64,000 nt of DNA from an uncultured Alphaproteobacteria bacterium (lineage in GTDB: Bacteria; Pseudomonadota; Alphaproteobacteria; Rs-D84). This document shows, in pieces, positions 52,695 to 64,000 of the stretch. Position numbers and translations under genes: made by a program. Numbering within the stretch: the stretch's first letter is position 1; each line of letters begins with the position of its first letter. The stretch lies in assembly GCA_951801825.1 (NCBI GenBank), contig CATOOF010000001.1, positions 264,936-328,935 of the forward strand. Reading direction: 5' to 3'. A model generated the notes under the pieces. It made no database searches, was not told the DNA's origin, and saw nothing but the letters and a program-made list of their open reading frames with translations.

Positions 52695-54503
52695 TTATTT
52701 TGGTTCGCATATGAACAGATTGGCATTCCATTGCTTGTTGGATGGCACCTCACAGTTACCATTGCCGGTATTATATTGGCACTGGATTGACTCACAACAT
52801 TTTTGATTGTTGTTACAATCCGCGACCGAACTGCCCCCGGCAGTCCCCAGCAATCTGTCAAATCCGGCCGACGTGATACGCCCGTCGGTGTTAATGATAG
52901 AAGACAGCATTGCATCCTTTACACAAACCTTGGCCGGCAGTTTTTTTGTCGCAACCGCGCGCTCCAGATTGCTATACCCGCGTGATGTCAGCGCACAGTA
53001 CTTGTACCGTTCTTCGGGGGACGAAGAGGCCCCACCCGTGTATTTGTTTCCGCCAATTACTGTGGGGGCATCCTGGGCTATCATGCGTTGCAGTGTTTCG
53101 ATATCAATCGTTGACTGCTTTTTACGGTTTCGGAATAATTTAGAGCTTTCCAGCGCACTTGACGCGCATCCGATACGCACATGCTCGTCCAGGTCGCCGG
53201 CATCCGCGAACAGAAAGTTGCGCTGAACCTCTTCCATGTCGGTCAGCGTGCGGTTAAGCGTACATGCCGGCGAATCTTCAGGCGGGATTACCGAGCTCAC
53301 CGTACAATCCATGCCGCCCCTGCTATATTGCGTACTAACAGATTTTCCATTCGGACAGCTGGTTGCGTCGTACTGGGCCCAGGAAACGGTCTTGCCCTGT
53401 TTCAGCTTTCCATTTTCATAGTATGTGCCTATAACCTCTTGCATGCCACCGTAACACAGATATTCACCCCAAACATTACAACTGCCGTTCAGCATCATGT
53501 AAATATCCGTGATGTCAACACCAACCGACTGGGCGGTAATAAGGGCGTCGTAGAGTTCATCTAATACCGCATCATACGGGTCGAAAAATTCCAGTGCCTT
53601 TTGGCGGAATACAGATACGCGCTTTGGCCCTGTACAGTTATCGCCGGATTTTGTGCATCCCGCATAAGTAAATGCACGCTGCATTGCGGCATAGGCCGTG
53701 TTAAGATTTTGCTGGGCGTTTTCCAGTGAGGCCATAATCTGGCCGGAAACCTGTTCGCGCGCCAAAATATCAACGGGAACACCATTGTTTGCGGCGATGC
53801 GCTGAGCCTCTGACAGGCCCTCCATAACCGTTGTGGCTGTCTGGCCCCCGGTGCCGGCGGTGGCGTTTTGTGCCGCCGGGGGGGCGGATTGTACAGACGC
53901 TTGTGCGGCGGCCGCCGCGGCGGCGGCCTGGGCCTCAACCCGGGCGGCCTCAGCGGTGCGCTGTTGTTCTTCCAGGGCGGCCTGTAACTGGGCAATCTGC
54001 TGGGCGTTCTGGCTGGCCATTTCCTGTTGCATTTGTTGCATCTGGGCCTGCATCTGTTGCATTTGTTCGGCCGACTGTTGTGCCGCCGCATCGGCGGCAG
54101 CCGCCATTTGGGCATTCGCCTTTGCCGTAGAGCTTGCAACCAGCTGGGCCGCAATATACTGGGTCAGGTCGTCGCCATATTGCTTACATGCCGCGTTTGA
54201 TGCAACGCATCCGGCAACAATGGGCGTCGCCACATCAATTGATGTACAGCCGCCATTTGCACACTTTGGCGATGCACAGCGTAAAATAACCGAATTGCAA
54301 TTTCCGAAATCCGCGGTTGCCGCATTTCCAGATCCACTGCGGCTGTTCATCATGGCGTTCCACTCGTTATTATTCATGGCACCGCCGTTGGGATTATAGG
54401 CGGTTAAATTACTGCCCGCCGTGCCGGACAAAGGGGCCGCCGCATTCCCAGCATATGGCGCCATTATCAGCGCCGCTATTAAAACATGAGTAAAGGATTT
54501 CAT
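52695..54503 (-). CDS. Secreted coiled-coil cysteine-rich protein, lineage-specific
   Basis: 602 aa with signal peptide (MKSFTHVLIAALIMAPYAGNAAA). N-terminal Cys module (FGNCNSVILRCASPKCANGG), a long Gln/Met/Ala coiled coil (about 125-205, AEQMQQMQAQMQQMQQEM), a middle domain with paired Cys (GSCNVWGEYLCYGG) and a C-terminal KCCESIQCQYNTGNGNCEVP module. The layout (Cys modules around a coiled coil) suggests an assembled envelope structure. Related in style to the 37.5, 51.7 and 56.7 kb proteins. No known family. Confidence 0.65.
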   Translation of the reverse strand: MKSFTHVLIAALIMAPYAGNAAAPLSGTAGSNLTAYNPNGGAMNNNEWNAMMNSRSGSGNAATADFGNCNSVILRCASPKCANGGCTSIDVATPIVAGCVASNAACKQYGDDLTQYIAAQLVASSTAKANAQMAAAADAAAQQSAEQMQQMQAQMQQMQQEMASQNAQQIAQLQAALEEQQRTAEAARVEAQAAAAAAAAQASVQSAPPAAQNATAGTGGQTATTVMEGLSEAQRIAANNGVPVDILAREQVSGQIMASLENAQQNLNTAYAAMQRAFTYAGCTKSGDNCTGPKRVSVFRQKALEFFDPYDAVLDELYDALITAQSVGVDITDIYMMLNGSCNVWGEYLCYGGMQEVIGTYYENGKLKQGKTVSWAQYDATSCPNGKSVSTQYSRGGMDCTVSSVIPPEDSPACTLNRTLTDMEEVQRNFLFADAGDLDEHVRIGCASSALESSKLFRNRKKQSTIDIETLQRMIAQDAPTVIGGNKYTGGASSSPEERYKYCALTSRGYSNLERAVATKKLPAKVCVKDAMLSSIINTDGRITSAGFDRLLGTAGGSSVADCNNNQKCCESIQCQYNTGNGNCEVPSNKQWNANLFICEPK

Positions 54504-54627
54504 TTTCTCTCGCTTTCCTTAGATTTTATCATAAAAATTTACCAGGTTAAAGTCAAATCTTTCTACCGCTTTGCGGGGCCGAGTTGGCCAGAGTTACGAA
54601 TTTTCTTTTAATTTCTTTTTTTGTCGG

Positions 54628-54633
54628 TATAAT
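54628..54633 (+). promoter_or_regulatory. -10 box of lpxD
   Basis: TATAAT with no convincing -35. ATG 54640 begins after 6 bases, predicting a leaderless lpxD mRNA. Confidence 0.5.
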
Positions 54634-54639
54634 CGCGGC

Positions 54640-55689
54640 ATGTTGAAAATAATAAAGTCTTTGATGATGCCTGCCGCGACCAAGGTTACGGCCGGCGAAC
54701 TGGCCGAAAAATTTGGCCTGCGCCTGCAGGGGGCGGCCGATACGATGGTTGGGGGCGTGGCACCGATTGCGGATGCAAAACCGGGCCAGCTGGCCTTTTA
54801 TTCCACAGAGCAGAACAGTGCGGCCTTTAAAATTTTACCGATAGAGGTACTGCGCAACACGCGCGCGTCTGTAATCCTGTTACAGCCAGAGCAGATAAAG
54901 GATGCGCCGGCGGGTGCAACACTGCTGATAACGGATAGTCCGCGCGGCAATATTGTAAAAATTCTGGGCGAGATTTATAAGCAACCGCCACGCTTTGGCA
55001 TCAGTCGTCGTGCATCCGTTGCACGCGGCGTATTTTTCCGCAAAAAGAAAACTGTCTATGTGGGCCAGTATGCCACGATAGAGCGCGGCGCGGTAATAGA
55101 GCCGGATGTAAAGATTTTCCCGGGCGCCTATATCGGGCCAAATGTAACGATTGGCCGCGGTACCATAGTGCAGACAGGCGCACATATTGAAAATGCAACA
55201 ATCGGGGCCGATTGTGTAATAAACGCCGGCGCCGTAATAGGCAAGGACGGCTTTGGCTATACCCGCCAGGACGGCCACAACGTATTTATCCCGCACACGG
55301 GTCGCGTGGTTTTAGGCGACCGTGTGTCTGTTGGTGCAAACACATGCATTGACCGGGGCGCAATGACCGACACCCGTATCGGTGACGGAACAAAAATAGA
55401 CAACCTGTGCCAGATTGCACACGGTGTTGTTGTCGGGTCCGAATGCTTTTTGGCATCCGGTGTGGGCCTGGCCGGGGGAACGGTTGTTGGTGACCGTGCT
55501 TTGCTGGGCGGGCATGTTGGTATTGCAAACGGGGTAAAGATAGGAAACGACGCAGAGGTTGGTGCAAACAGCGGCGTTTTCCGCGACGTTCCAGACGGCG
55601 CGCGGCACATGGGTTATCCGGCCGGCCCTGGGACTGAATTCATGCGGCATTATGCCATATTGCGCCGCATGGCAAAAACAACGAAATAA
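54640..55689 (+). CDS. lpxD: UDP-3-O-acylglucosamine N-acyltransferase LpxD
   Basis: Third step of lipid A synthesis. 349 aa from ATG 54640 ([20 protein letters not shown]). N-terminal UDP-binding domain ([20 protein letters not shown]), then left-handed beta-helix hexapeptide repeats with the LpxD signature [31 protein letters not shown] and the catalytic His in [12 protein letters not shown]. The first three bases of the ATG lie 6 bases after the -10 box. Followed 15 bases later by fabZ; bamA upstream and lpxA downstream, usual neighbours, are not here. Confidence 0.95.
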   Translation: MLKIIKSLMMPAATKVTAGELAEKFGLRLQGAADTMVGGVAPIADAKPGQLAFYSTEQNSAAFKILPIEVLRNTRASVILLQPEQIKDAPAGATLLITDSPRGNIVKILGEIYKQPPRFGISRRASVARGVFFRKKKTVYVGQYATIERGAVIEPDVKIFPGAYIGPNVTIGRGTIVQTGAHIENATIGADCVINAGAVIGKDGFGYTRQDGHNVFIPHTGRVVLGDRVSVGANTCIDRGAMTDTRIGDGTKIDNLCQIAHGVVVGSECFLASGVGLAGGTVVGDRALLGGHVGIANGVKIGNDAEVGANSGVFRDVPDGARHMGYPAGPGTEFMRHYAILRRMAKTTK

Positions 55690-55704
55690 GAGAGGTAAGG
55701 AAAG

Positions 55705-56157
55705 ATGTTAGGGGCCAAAGAAATAGAACAGGTTATTCCGCATCGCGGGCACATGCGCCTGGTTGATGAAATTCGTGAATACAATGAAAACAGCGGCGTG
55801 GGCATTCACTATGTCCGTGATGATGAATTTTGGTGTGCGGGCCATTTCCCGGGCAAGCCGATTATGCCGGGCGTATTACAGATAGAGGCACTGGCCCAGA
55901 CGGCGTGCTTTATCGCGCTGTCGCGCCTGGGCTATACAGACGGCAGTGCGCTGGGGTACTTTACCACAATGGAAAAGATTAAGTTTTCCCACATGGTATT
56001 GCCGGGCGATGTTTTAGAGTTGCATGTGGAACTGGTTATGTCCAAAATGCGTATGTTTAAATTCCACGGTATTGCCATGGTTGGCGGTAAAAAAGTGGCA
56101 GAGGCAACCTTTACCGCAATGATGGATTTCCGTGACAAGCCGGAAAAATCAGAATAA
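55705..56157 (+). CDS. fabZ: 3-hydroxyacyl-ACP dehydratase FabZ
   Basis: Dehydrates 3-hydroxyacyl-ACP in fatty-acid synthesis, supplying acyl chains also used by LpxD. 150 aa, normal size. Active site His 47 in GHFPGKPIMPG and Glu 61 in LQIEALAQ, the canonical 14-residue spacing. N-terminal IPHRGHMRLVDEI, C-terminal GKKVAEATFTAMM. Confidence 0.95.
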   Translation: MLGAKEIEQVIPHRGHMRLVDEIREYNENSGVGIHYVRDDEFWCAGHFPGKPIMPGVLQIEALAQTACFIALSRLGYTDGSALGYFTTMEKIKFSHMVLPGDVLELHVELVMSKMRMFKFHGIAMVGGKKVAEATFTAMMDFRDKPEKSE

Positions 56158-56158
56158 A

Positions 56159-56190
56159 AAAATCCCCGCCACATGGCGGGGTGTTTTTTT
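56159..56190. terminator. Terminator of fabZ
   Basis: AATCCCCGCC-ACAT-GGCGGGGT then TTTTTTT, immediately past fabZ and before the convergent small HTH-like gene. Confidence 0.9.
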
Positions 56191-56434
56191 ATTTCGCCTC
56201 AATCCCGGGCCAGTTGCATTTTGCCACCCTGTCCGGTGATACAATCCGCGTAAACAGATATAATTGGTACGCGGATATCGGTGCCTGGGCGTGTTCAAAC
56301 GCCTGGTACAGCGACCAGCCGATATGCATATTACGCGCGATCCAGTATGGGCTGATGTCGCCATTTCTGCGTGCGCGCCGCATCAGGCGGCCGATGGTTT
56401 CGTAAAACTCATGCTCTGTTTTTATGTGTATCAT
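56189..56434 (-). CDS. Small HTH-like (XRE-type) protein behind RNA copy C
   Basis: 81 aa from ATG 56434, with GGAGCG upstream. Sequence IGRLMRRARRNGDISPYWIA, then MHIGWSLYQAFEHAQAPISA and YQLYLFTRIV follow the XRE/Cro helix-turn-helix order (helix, turn at GD, helix, 'E-A-P' after helix 4), though divergent. It may bind DNA. It lies 23 bases downstream of the terminator of structured RNA copy C in the same orientation, so read-through of the RNA would include it. Confidence 0.5.
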   Translation of the reverse strand: MIHIKTEHEFYETIGRLMRRARRNGDISPYWIARNMHIGWSLYQAFEHAQAPISAYQLYLFTRIVSPDRVAKCNWPGIEAK

Positions 56435-56457
56435 TTTTCGCTCCATTGTTTTTAAAA

Positions 56458-56611
56458 TTAAAAACACCGCCTTGATGAAGGGCGGTTGGAGGTTCAAAAC
56501 TACTACGAGAATAGCGTTGCTTATTCAATATATTCGCAACCCTCCAACCGGTTGTGGAGTTTAAAGCTCGTAAGAGGTTTTGAAGCCTCACATCGGTAAT
56601 CACCCGATGCA
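56458..56611 (-). ncRNA. Unrecognised structured RNA, copy C
   Basis: Third copy, on the minus strand. 5' hairpin CATCGG-GTGATTA-CCGATG (56608-56590), then P1 GAGG(C)TTCAAAA pairing with TTTTGAACCTC; P2 TACGAG with CTCGTA; a weaker inner hairpin TCCA/TGGA; P4 GTTGC/GCAAC enclosing GAATATATTGAATAA; and GGTTGGAGG facing CCTCCAACC. The terminator ACCGCC/GGCGGT (56486-56466) plus T-run follows. P1, P2 and P4 all have base changes on both sides that preserve pairing relative to copies A and B; the P3 hairpin is lost. It lies directly upstream of the small HTH-like gene. Confidence 0.72.
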
Positions 56612-56617
56612 GTATGA

Positions 56618-56645
56618 ATTATATCAGACGTGTTAAGATATGCAA
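56618..56645 (-). promoter_or_regulatory. Promoter of structured RNA copy C
   Basis: On the minus strand TTGCAT (56645-56640), 16 bases, TATAAT (56623-56618). All three copies have a TTGC-type -35 and their own promoter. Confidence 0.7.
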
Positions 56646-56649
56646 ACAA

Positions 56650-56675
56650 AAAACGCCCCGTTCGGGGCGTTTTGT
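56650..56675 (-). terminator. Terminator of the 56.7 kb secreted-protein gene
   Basis: AAACGCCCC-GTTC-GGGGCGTTTT adjacent to the stop codon at 56677. It lies just upstream of the copy C promoter. Confidence 0.85.
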
Positions 56676-56676
56676 T

Positions 56677-58047
56677 TTACGGGCACTGGGCCAGCTGGTT
56701 CAATACATTTTGTACGTCGTTGTTGATAGATACGGTTATCTCGCGCTGCAGGCCGTCTATATATGTATAATCAAACTTCGATTCGGCAAATTCCGGTGCC
56801 GCCGCATATGCATCGCGGAACGGGGCCAGCATGGCCGTAAACCATTGCCGCCCGCGGCACAGGCATCCGTTGCGAACGTCGGCCGCAACCGCCGCGGTTG
56901 CGGTATTGGGATATTTTGTGTCAAATTCTGCGTCCGTCATCATCAGACAGCGCCCCCCCAGACCGTAAAAGTTCGCATCATCGGCCAGGAACTTGTAAAC
57001 CAGGCCATCAGATGCCCCGGCCTTTTTCAAAGAATATGCCATTCCGTTGGTGCAGCATGCCTGGGCACTGCGCATCAGCATCTTGTAACGGTCGAGCAGT
57101 GGCGCCGCCGTCGGGTCGGATGCCTTGATTTCCTTGTTGCACTTGGCCTTAGCGATGAATGCATCCAACAGTTCCGGGCGAACCTTGGGACTGCGCGGGG
57201 ATACTGTTTCGCGTACCAATGGCTTGCGCCGCCATATTTCGCATTCTGTTTCCGAATCGAACGGACAGCCGTCGCCCGCCCCAAAGGCAATGGCGACAAC
57301 TTCTGTCATATCTTGGGCCACGTATTCAGGGCGCGGCGCCGGAATTGCCGGTAAATCAACATTGTTAACGACCAATGTGTCCGTCCACAGATTCTCTGCC
57401 GGCTTGTTCGGCATCAGTAATTCTTCGACACGTGCGCGTGTCGCGGCCGCATCGCTCATGTTTTGGTTATATAGCGCCACCGCATCAATCGATTCGGTTT
57501 CTTCTATAAGCGCCGGCGGTGTCCCATACCGGGCCATAACCGATTCGGCCGGGCTGTCTATCTCGCGCAGGTAAATCTCCGGCGCGGGCTCCAGATACCA
57601 ATCCGAAAAGTCTTTCTTTTTATAATTAACAATAGAATCGTCCCAAATAGGCACGCCGTCGCGCCAATCTACGGTTTTGTCAAAGCCGCGCGTCTTGTAA
57701 TTGCCGTTTGTCCCGTCGTACAGTGGGGGGCGGGTGTCTTCGGGCACTGGCTTTACGCTTATTGTCTTTATATTACGCATCGGCACGGCGCCGGCATATA
57801 TATATTGCGGCTCTGTACTATATGCGGGTACCGCCGGCACCATACGTGCGGTCGGTGCCGCCACAGGTGTTGCGACAACAGATGTCTCCTCAACCACGCC
57901 CAGTACCGTTGGCGTGCCAACATTATTAGATATCGGCGCCACGTCACAGCCCGCACCAATACATTCAGAGCCCATGGCCCCCGCGCCCGGGCACATCAGC
58001 ACCAAGGACGTCAAAATAACAATTCTTCCTTTCATAATACGAATCAT
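56677..58047 (-). CDS. Secreted Cys-containing protein of unknown function
   Basis: 456 aa from ATG 58047 (ATG 58035 four codons later is equally likely); no clear ribosome site. Signal peptide MIRIMKGRIVILTSLVLMCP up to GAGAM. A Pro/Val-rich low-complexity part with Asp/Tyr-rich motifs (DWRDGVPIWDDSIVNYKKKD) fills the first half. The second half has Cys-bearing helices: FIAKAKCNKEIKAS, MRSAQACCTNGMAYSLKKAG, GGRCLMMTDAEF, VRNGCLCRGRQWF and the end LNQLAQCP. No known family. Same architecture (signal peptide, low-complexity, Cys pairs) as the other three secreted unknowns. Confidence 0.6.
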   Translation of the reverse strand: MIRIMKGRIVILTSLVLMCPGAGAMGSECIGAGCDVAPISNNVGTPTVLGVVEETSVVATPVAAPTARMVPAVPAYSTEPQYIYAGAVPMRNIKTISVKPVPEDTRPPLYDGTNGNYKTRGFDKTVDWRDGVPIWDDSIVNYKKKDFSDWYLEPAPEIYLREIDSPAESVMARYGTPPALIEETESIDAVALYNQNMSDAAATRARVEELLMPNKPAENLWTDTLVVNNVDLPAIPAPRPEYVAQDMTEVVAIAFGAGDGCPFDSETECEIWRRKPLVRETVSPRSPKVRPELLDAFIAKAKCNKEIKASDPTAAPLLDRYKMLMRSAQACCTNGMAYSLKKAGASDGLVYKFLADDANFYGLGGRCLMMTDAEFDTKYPNTATAAVAADVRNGCLCRGRQWFTAMLAPFRDAYAAAPEFAESKFDYTYIDGLQREITVSINNDVQNVLNQLAQCP

Positions 58048-58091
58048 ATCACAAACTGGGGGCTTTTTAAAATATAAAAATGCCAAAAGCA

Positions 58092-58156
58092 CGATTCGTA
58101 TGTCCGAATCAGTCGTTTTTTTATGACTGGGACATGAATCAGAATCGGTTTTTTTT
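58092..58156 (+). other. Extended imperfect hairpin with T-run before the rRNA operon
   Basis: CGATTC 58092-58097 with GAATCG 58142-58147; ATGTCC 58100-58105 with GGACAT 58130-58135; AGTC/GACT inside; T8 at 58149-58156. It looks like a terminator that could shield the rRNA operon from upstream transcription. Copies of the word CCGAATC recur nearby (58104, 58162). Confidence 0.5.
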
Positions 58157-58306
58157 GCCCAATCCGAATCATTTTTACCCTCAAAAAGGCATTTTCAGAA
58201 AAAAAATTAAAAAAAATCCATAGGTAAAAAAGCCCGGATTTCCGGCGGTTTTTCCTAAAAATAGGGTTTTAGATAAATTTTTTTGAAATTATTTTTGAAT
58301 TATCGC

Positions 58307-58335
58307 TTGACTTTTTCGGACTTTGACCGCATACT
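58307..58335 (+). promoter_or_regulatory. rRNA operon promoter
   Basis: TTGACT (58307-58312), 17 bases, CATACT (58330-58335), followed by a GC-rich start (GTGCGGGCC). It lies about 320 bases upstream of 16S. An AT-rich run (58190-58305) upstream could be an UP element. Confidence 0.65.
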
Positions 58336-58344
58336 GTGCGGGCC

Positions 58345-58655
58345 TTCAAGTTGAGAGCAACCGAAAAAGAAACTCCCAACCCCTGAAATTCTGCGGCTTA
58401 CAGGTAACTCTGATAACACCGCAAACATTGTGAATAAAAGCAGCTCATCAAAAATTCAAGAAGGGATGTGCAGGCAGTTGAATTTGGAAATATCCAAACT
58501 TTGACTAAGTCAAATGTGCATATCCTAGACAGGTAGTAGGTTTACATATTAAACCTCGTTAAAAACTTGTCTTGCGAATAATTATATGTAAAGACGAACT
58601 GATATTATATGTCAGCTTTGTTTAATGCACGGGACTTAAACCACAAGTTTTTTAG
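58345..58655 (+). other. rRNA operon leader
   Basis: Non-coding leader of about 310 bases. Local palindromes TTTGGA-AATA-TCCAAA (58485-58500) and TTTGACT-A-AGTCAAA (58499-58513) are seen, the second joined to the first. No tRNA gene and no clear boxA were found. Confidence 0.6.
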
Positions 58656-60156
<1,501 letters not shown>

Positions 60157-60241
60157 ATAGAGAATACCGTTTCCACGAAAACGGTCAAATCCGAATGCGA
60201 CTGTCTGAACATCTCTTTTTGAAAATGGGTAAATTTCTGCT

Positions 60242-60318
60242 GGGTCAGTAGTTCAGTTGGTTAGAATGCCGCTCTGATACAGCGGAGGTCGAAGATTCGA
60301 GTTCTTCCTGACCCACCA
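60242..60318 (+). tRNA. tRNA-Ile (GAT) in the 16S-23S spacer
   Basis: 77 bases: acceptor GGGTCAG/CTGACCC, anticodon stem CCGCT/AGCGG with loop CTGATAC (anticodon GAT), T-arm GAAGA-TTCGAGT-TCTTC, CCA encoded. The tRNA-Ala normally following it in alphaproteobacterial spacers is absent. Confidence 0.97.
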
Positions 60319-60335
60319 CTTATCTTGATGAGGTT

Positions 60336-60367
60336 GGAATCAAAAACAATAACTTGTTTTTGATTCC
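60336..60367 (+). repeat. Perfect 14-bp hairpin in the rRNA spacer
   Basis: GGAATCAAAAACAA-TAAC-TTGTTTTTGATTCC lies 17 bases after tRNA-Ile, where tRNA-Ala would be expected. Probably an RNase III or processing hairpin. The rest of the 60319-60625 spacer is AT-rich with no gene. Confidence 0.6.
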
Positions 60368-60630
60368 AGATGTTCTGATGAATATCTTCGGAATCTGCTT
60401 TTATTAGCAATACATTGTAAATCGGTTTTTAATGTCGCAAATCGAACTTTATAGAAATATAACTTTTGATTTGTTGAACATCGTAATAATCTCAAAAATC
60501 TTTCTAAATAGAGTAATCACGTAAAGTGATAATTCAATTAGAGAAGCAAGAATCAACTTAAATGCTTAAAAAACTCATTAAGTTCTTTTTAATGTTTGAA
60601 GACTTTCTCTTCAAGCATAAGATAAAAAGT

Positions 60631-63365
<2,735 letters not shown>

Positions 63366-63458
63366 TTTATCTTATCGTTTGACTTATGTCAGACGATTGC
63401 TTGAAGAGAACGTTGACATTGATTCTTGAATCATGTATTATGATGTTCGCTGGATTTA

Positions 63459-63574
63459 TTCTGGTGATTATTGAGCGGGAGCCACCCTCTGTTCCATCCC
63501 GAACCAGACAGGGAAACCCCGTATCGCCGATGGTACTTTGGCTTAAGCCACGGAAGAGTAGGTCGTCGCCAGAG
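63459..63574 (+). rRNA. 5S ribosomal RNA
   Basis: About 116 bases with the core GAGCGGGAGCCACCC, CCCGAACCAGACAGG and GTAGGTCGTCGCCAGAG. The flanks TGGATTTA and TAAATCCA pair. Ends approximate. Confidence 0.92.
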
Positions 63575-63608
63575 TAAATCCAGTTATCGATATTAAAAAC
63601 CGATTCCG

Positions 63609-63634
63609 CCGCCCCATGTGGGCGGTTTTTTTTT
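63609..63634 (+). terminator. Terminator of the rRNA operon
   Basis: CCGCCC-CATGT-GGGCGG followed by TTTTTTTTT, 35 bases past 5S. Confidence 0.9.
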
Positions 63635-63729
63635 GTTTCTATATGCAATTTTGGTTGGCCGATAAAACCGCTGTTATAAAACCCTTGCGGGACTGGGCGC
63701 TTAGAGATACTTACAAATCTATAACGGTC

Positions 63730-63751
63730 GCCCCATGTGGGCAATTTTTTT
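63730..63751 (+). terminator. Second terminator-like hairpin with the same core
   Basis: GCCC-CATGT-GGGC and a T7 run, repeating the GCCCCATGTGGGC core of the first hairpin about 120 bases downstream. Possibly a back-up terminator. Confidence 0.55.
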
Positions 63752-63824
63752 ATTGCAATGCGCATAATCTGTTATAAACTAGATTGCATACGGAGAGGGG
63801 GAACGGTAAACAAAGGTATACAAG

Positions 63825-64000
63825 ATGAAGAAAGTAACCCTCGTTGCGATTATTGCGGCCTTAACCAGTGGCGCTGCAAATGCATCAGACTATTATGAAA
63901 CAACAATTCGTGATTGTAACCCGGCCGCAATGCGTGCGGCCCTGGACAAGGCGTCTTTTGAAGAGCGTGCGGTTATCACGGTTGTAACATGCAACAACGG
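63825..64000 (+). CDS. Start of a secreted-protein gene (cut by window end)
   Basis: At least 58 codons from ATG 63825 with AAAGGTATACAAG upstream. Signal peptide MKKVTLVAIIAALTSGAANA, then SDYYETTIRDCNPAAMRAAL and TVVTCNN, so it carries cysteines like the other secreted unknowns. Incomplete; family not determinable. Confidence 0.65.
   Translation, partial: MKKVTLVAIIAALTSGAANASDYYETTIRDCNPAAMRAALDKASFEERAVITVVTCNN

Noticed and set aside
56614-57354. 246-codon open frame on the plus strand
   Set aside because: Exactly antisense to the secreted-protein gene 56677-58047; basic, Cys/His-rich composition typical of a shadow frame; starts inside the copy C promoter.

Overview
The window is bacterial chromosome, most likely from an uncultured, probably host-associated alphaproteobacterium. 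The 16S rRNA has the short helices and the GGAATTGACGGGGACCCGCAC stretch typical of that class. The gene set agrees: soj/spo0J-type parAB beside rsmG, RpoH, an MJ0042 zinc-ribbon/DUF3426 protein, a DUF4167-like protein, a BamB-like lipoprotein and the Skp/LptD/FabZ/LpxD envelope genes. The genome is compact, with many 1-4 base gene overlaps and short intergenic terminators. Placement in a gut lineage of the RF32 kind is only an inference from overall style; no search was run.

Layout, left to right. 1-4.6 kb: the 5' half of tRNA-Cys, then a TolC / MacA-type adaptor / MacB-type ATPase / MacB-type permease tripartite export operon. 4.6-10.1 kb: infC (with an ATT start codon), a cysteine-free family-4-like uracil-DNA glycosylase, pal, parB, parA and rsmG; a secreted HExxH metalloprotease-like gene sits between parA and rsmG, flanked by inverted parS-like sites. 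10.1-16.6 kb: a TPR protein, gpsA, xseB, mutS, truB and rpsO. 16.7-17.3 kb: two tandem copies of an unrecognised structured RNA plus another structured stretch. 17.4-28.3 kb: a TPR protein, RluB-type and RsmE RNA modification enzymes, an isolated VirD4/TraG-type coupling protein, BamB-like and YfgM-like proteins, rpoH, a porin-like protein, a Yip1-like protein, der and skp. 28.3-41 kb: an OmpA-like lipoprotein, a PilS-type pilin, dnaX, a DUF4167-like protein, three paralogous PilV-like minor pilins, a zinc-ribbon protein, a RluC/D-type enzyme and a 1167-residue cysteine-repeat surface protein. 41-50.5 kb: the lptF/lptD/surA/rlmN operon, then nusA and infB. 50.6-58 kb: an OmpA-like lipoprotein, tRNA-Val, three more secreted Cys-rich unknowns, lpxD, fabZ, a small HTH-like gene and the third copy of the structured RNA. 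58.3-63.7 kb: a complete rRNA operon (16S, tRNA-Ile, 23S, 5S). The window ends inside a secreted-protein gene.

How it fits together. Most genes are housekeeping (translation, RNA modification, DNA repair, chromosome partition) or outer-envelope biogenesis (LptD/LptF, BamB, Skp, SurA, Pal, LpxD, FabZ). The accessory layer is a surface apparatus: PilS/PilV-like type IVb pilin genes, large secreted Cys-rich proteins and a type IV secretion-type coupling ATPase. The pilus motor, prepilin peptidase and other secretion subunits are not in this window.

The most notable unexplained signal is the three-copy RNA family (16716-16887 +, 16938-17144 +, 56458-56611 -). Each copy has its own sigma-70-type promoter and terminator, and compensatory base changes preserve several helices. 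A second general signal is a group of genes (rpoH, the virD4-like gene, lptF, lpxD, the zinc-ribbon gene) whose start codon lies only 6-9 nt after a good -10 box, which predicts leaderless mRNAs.
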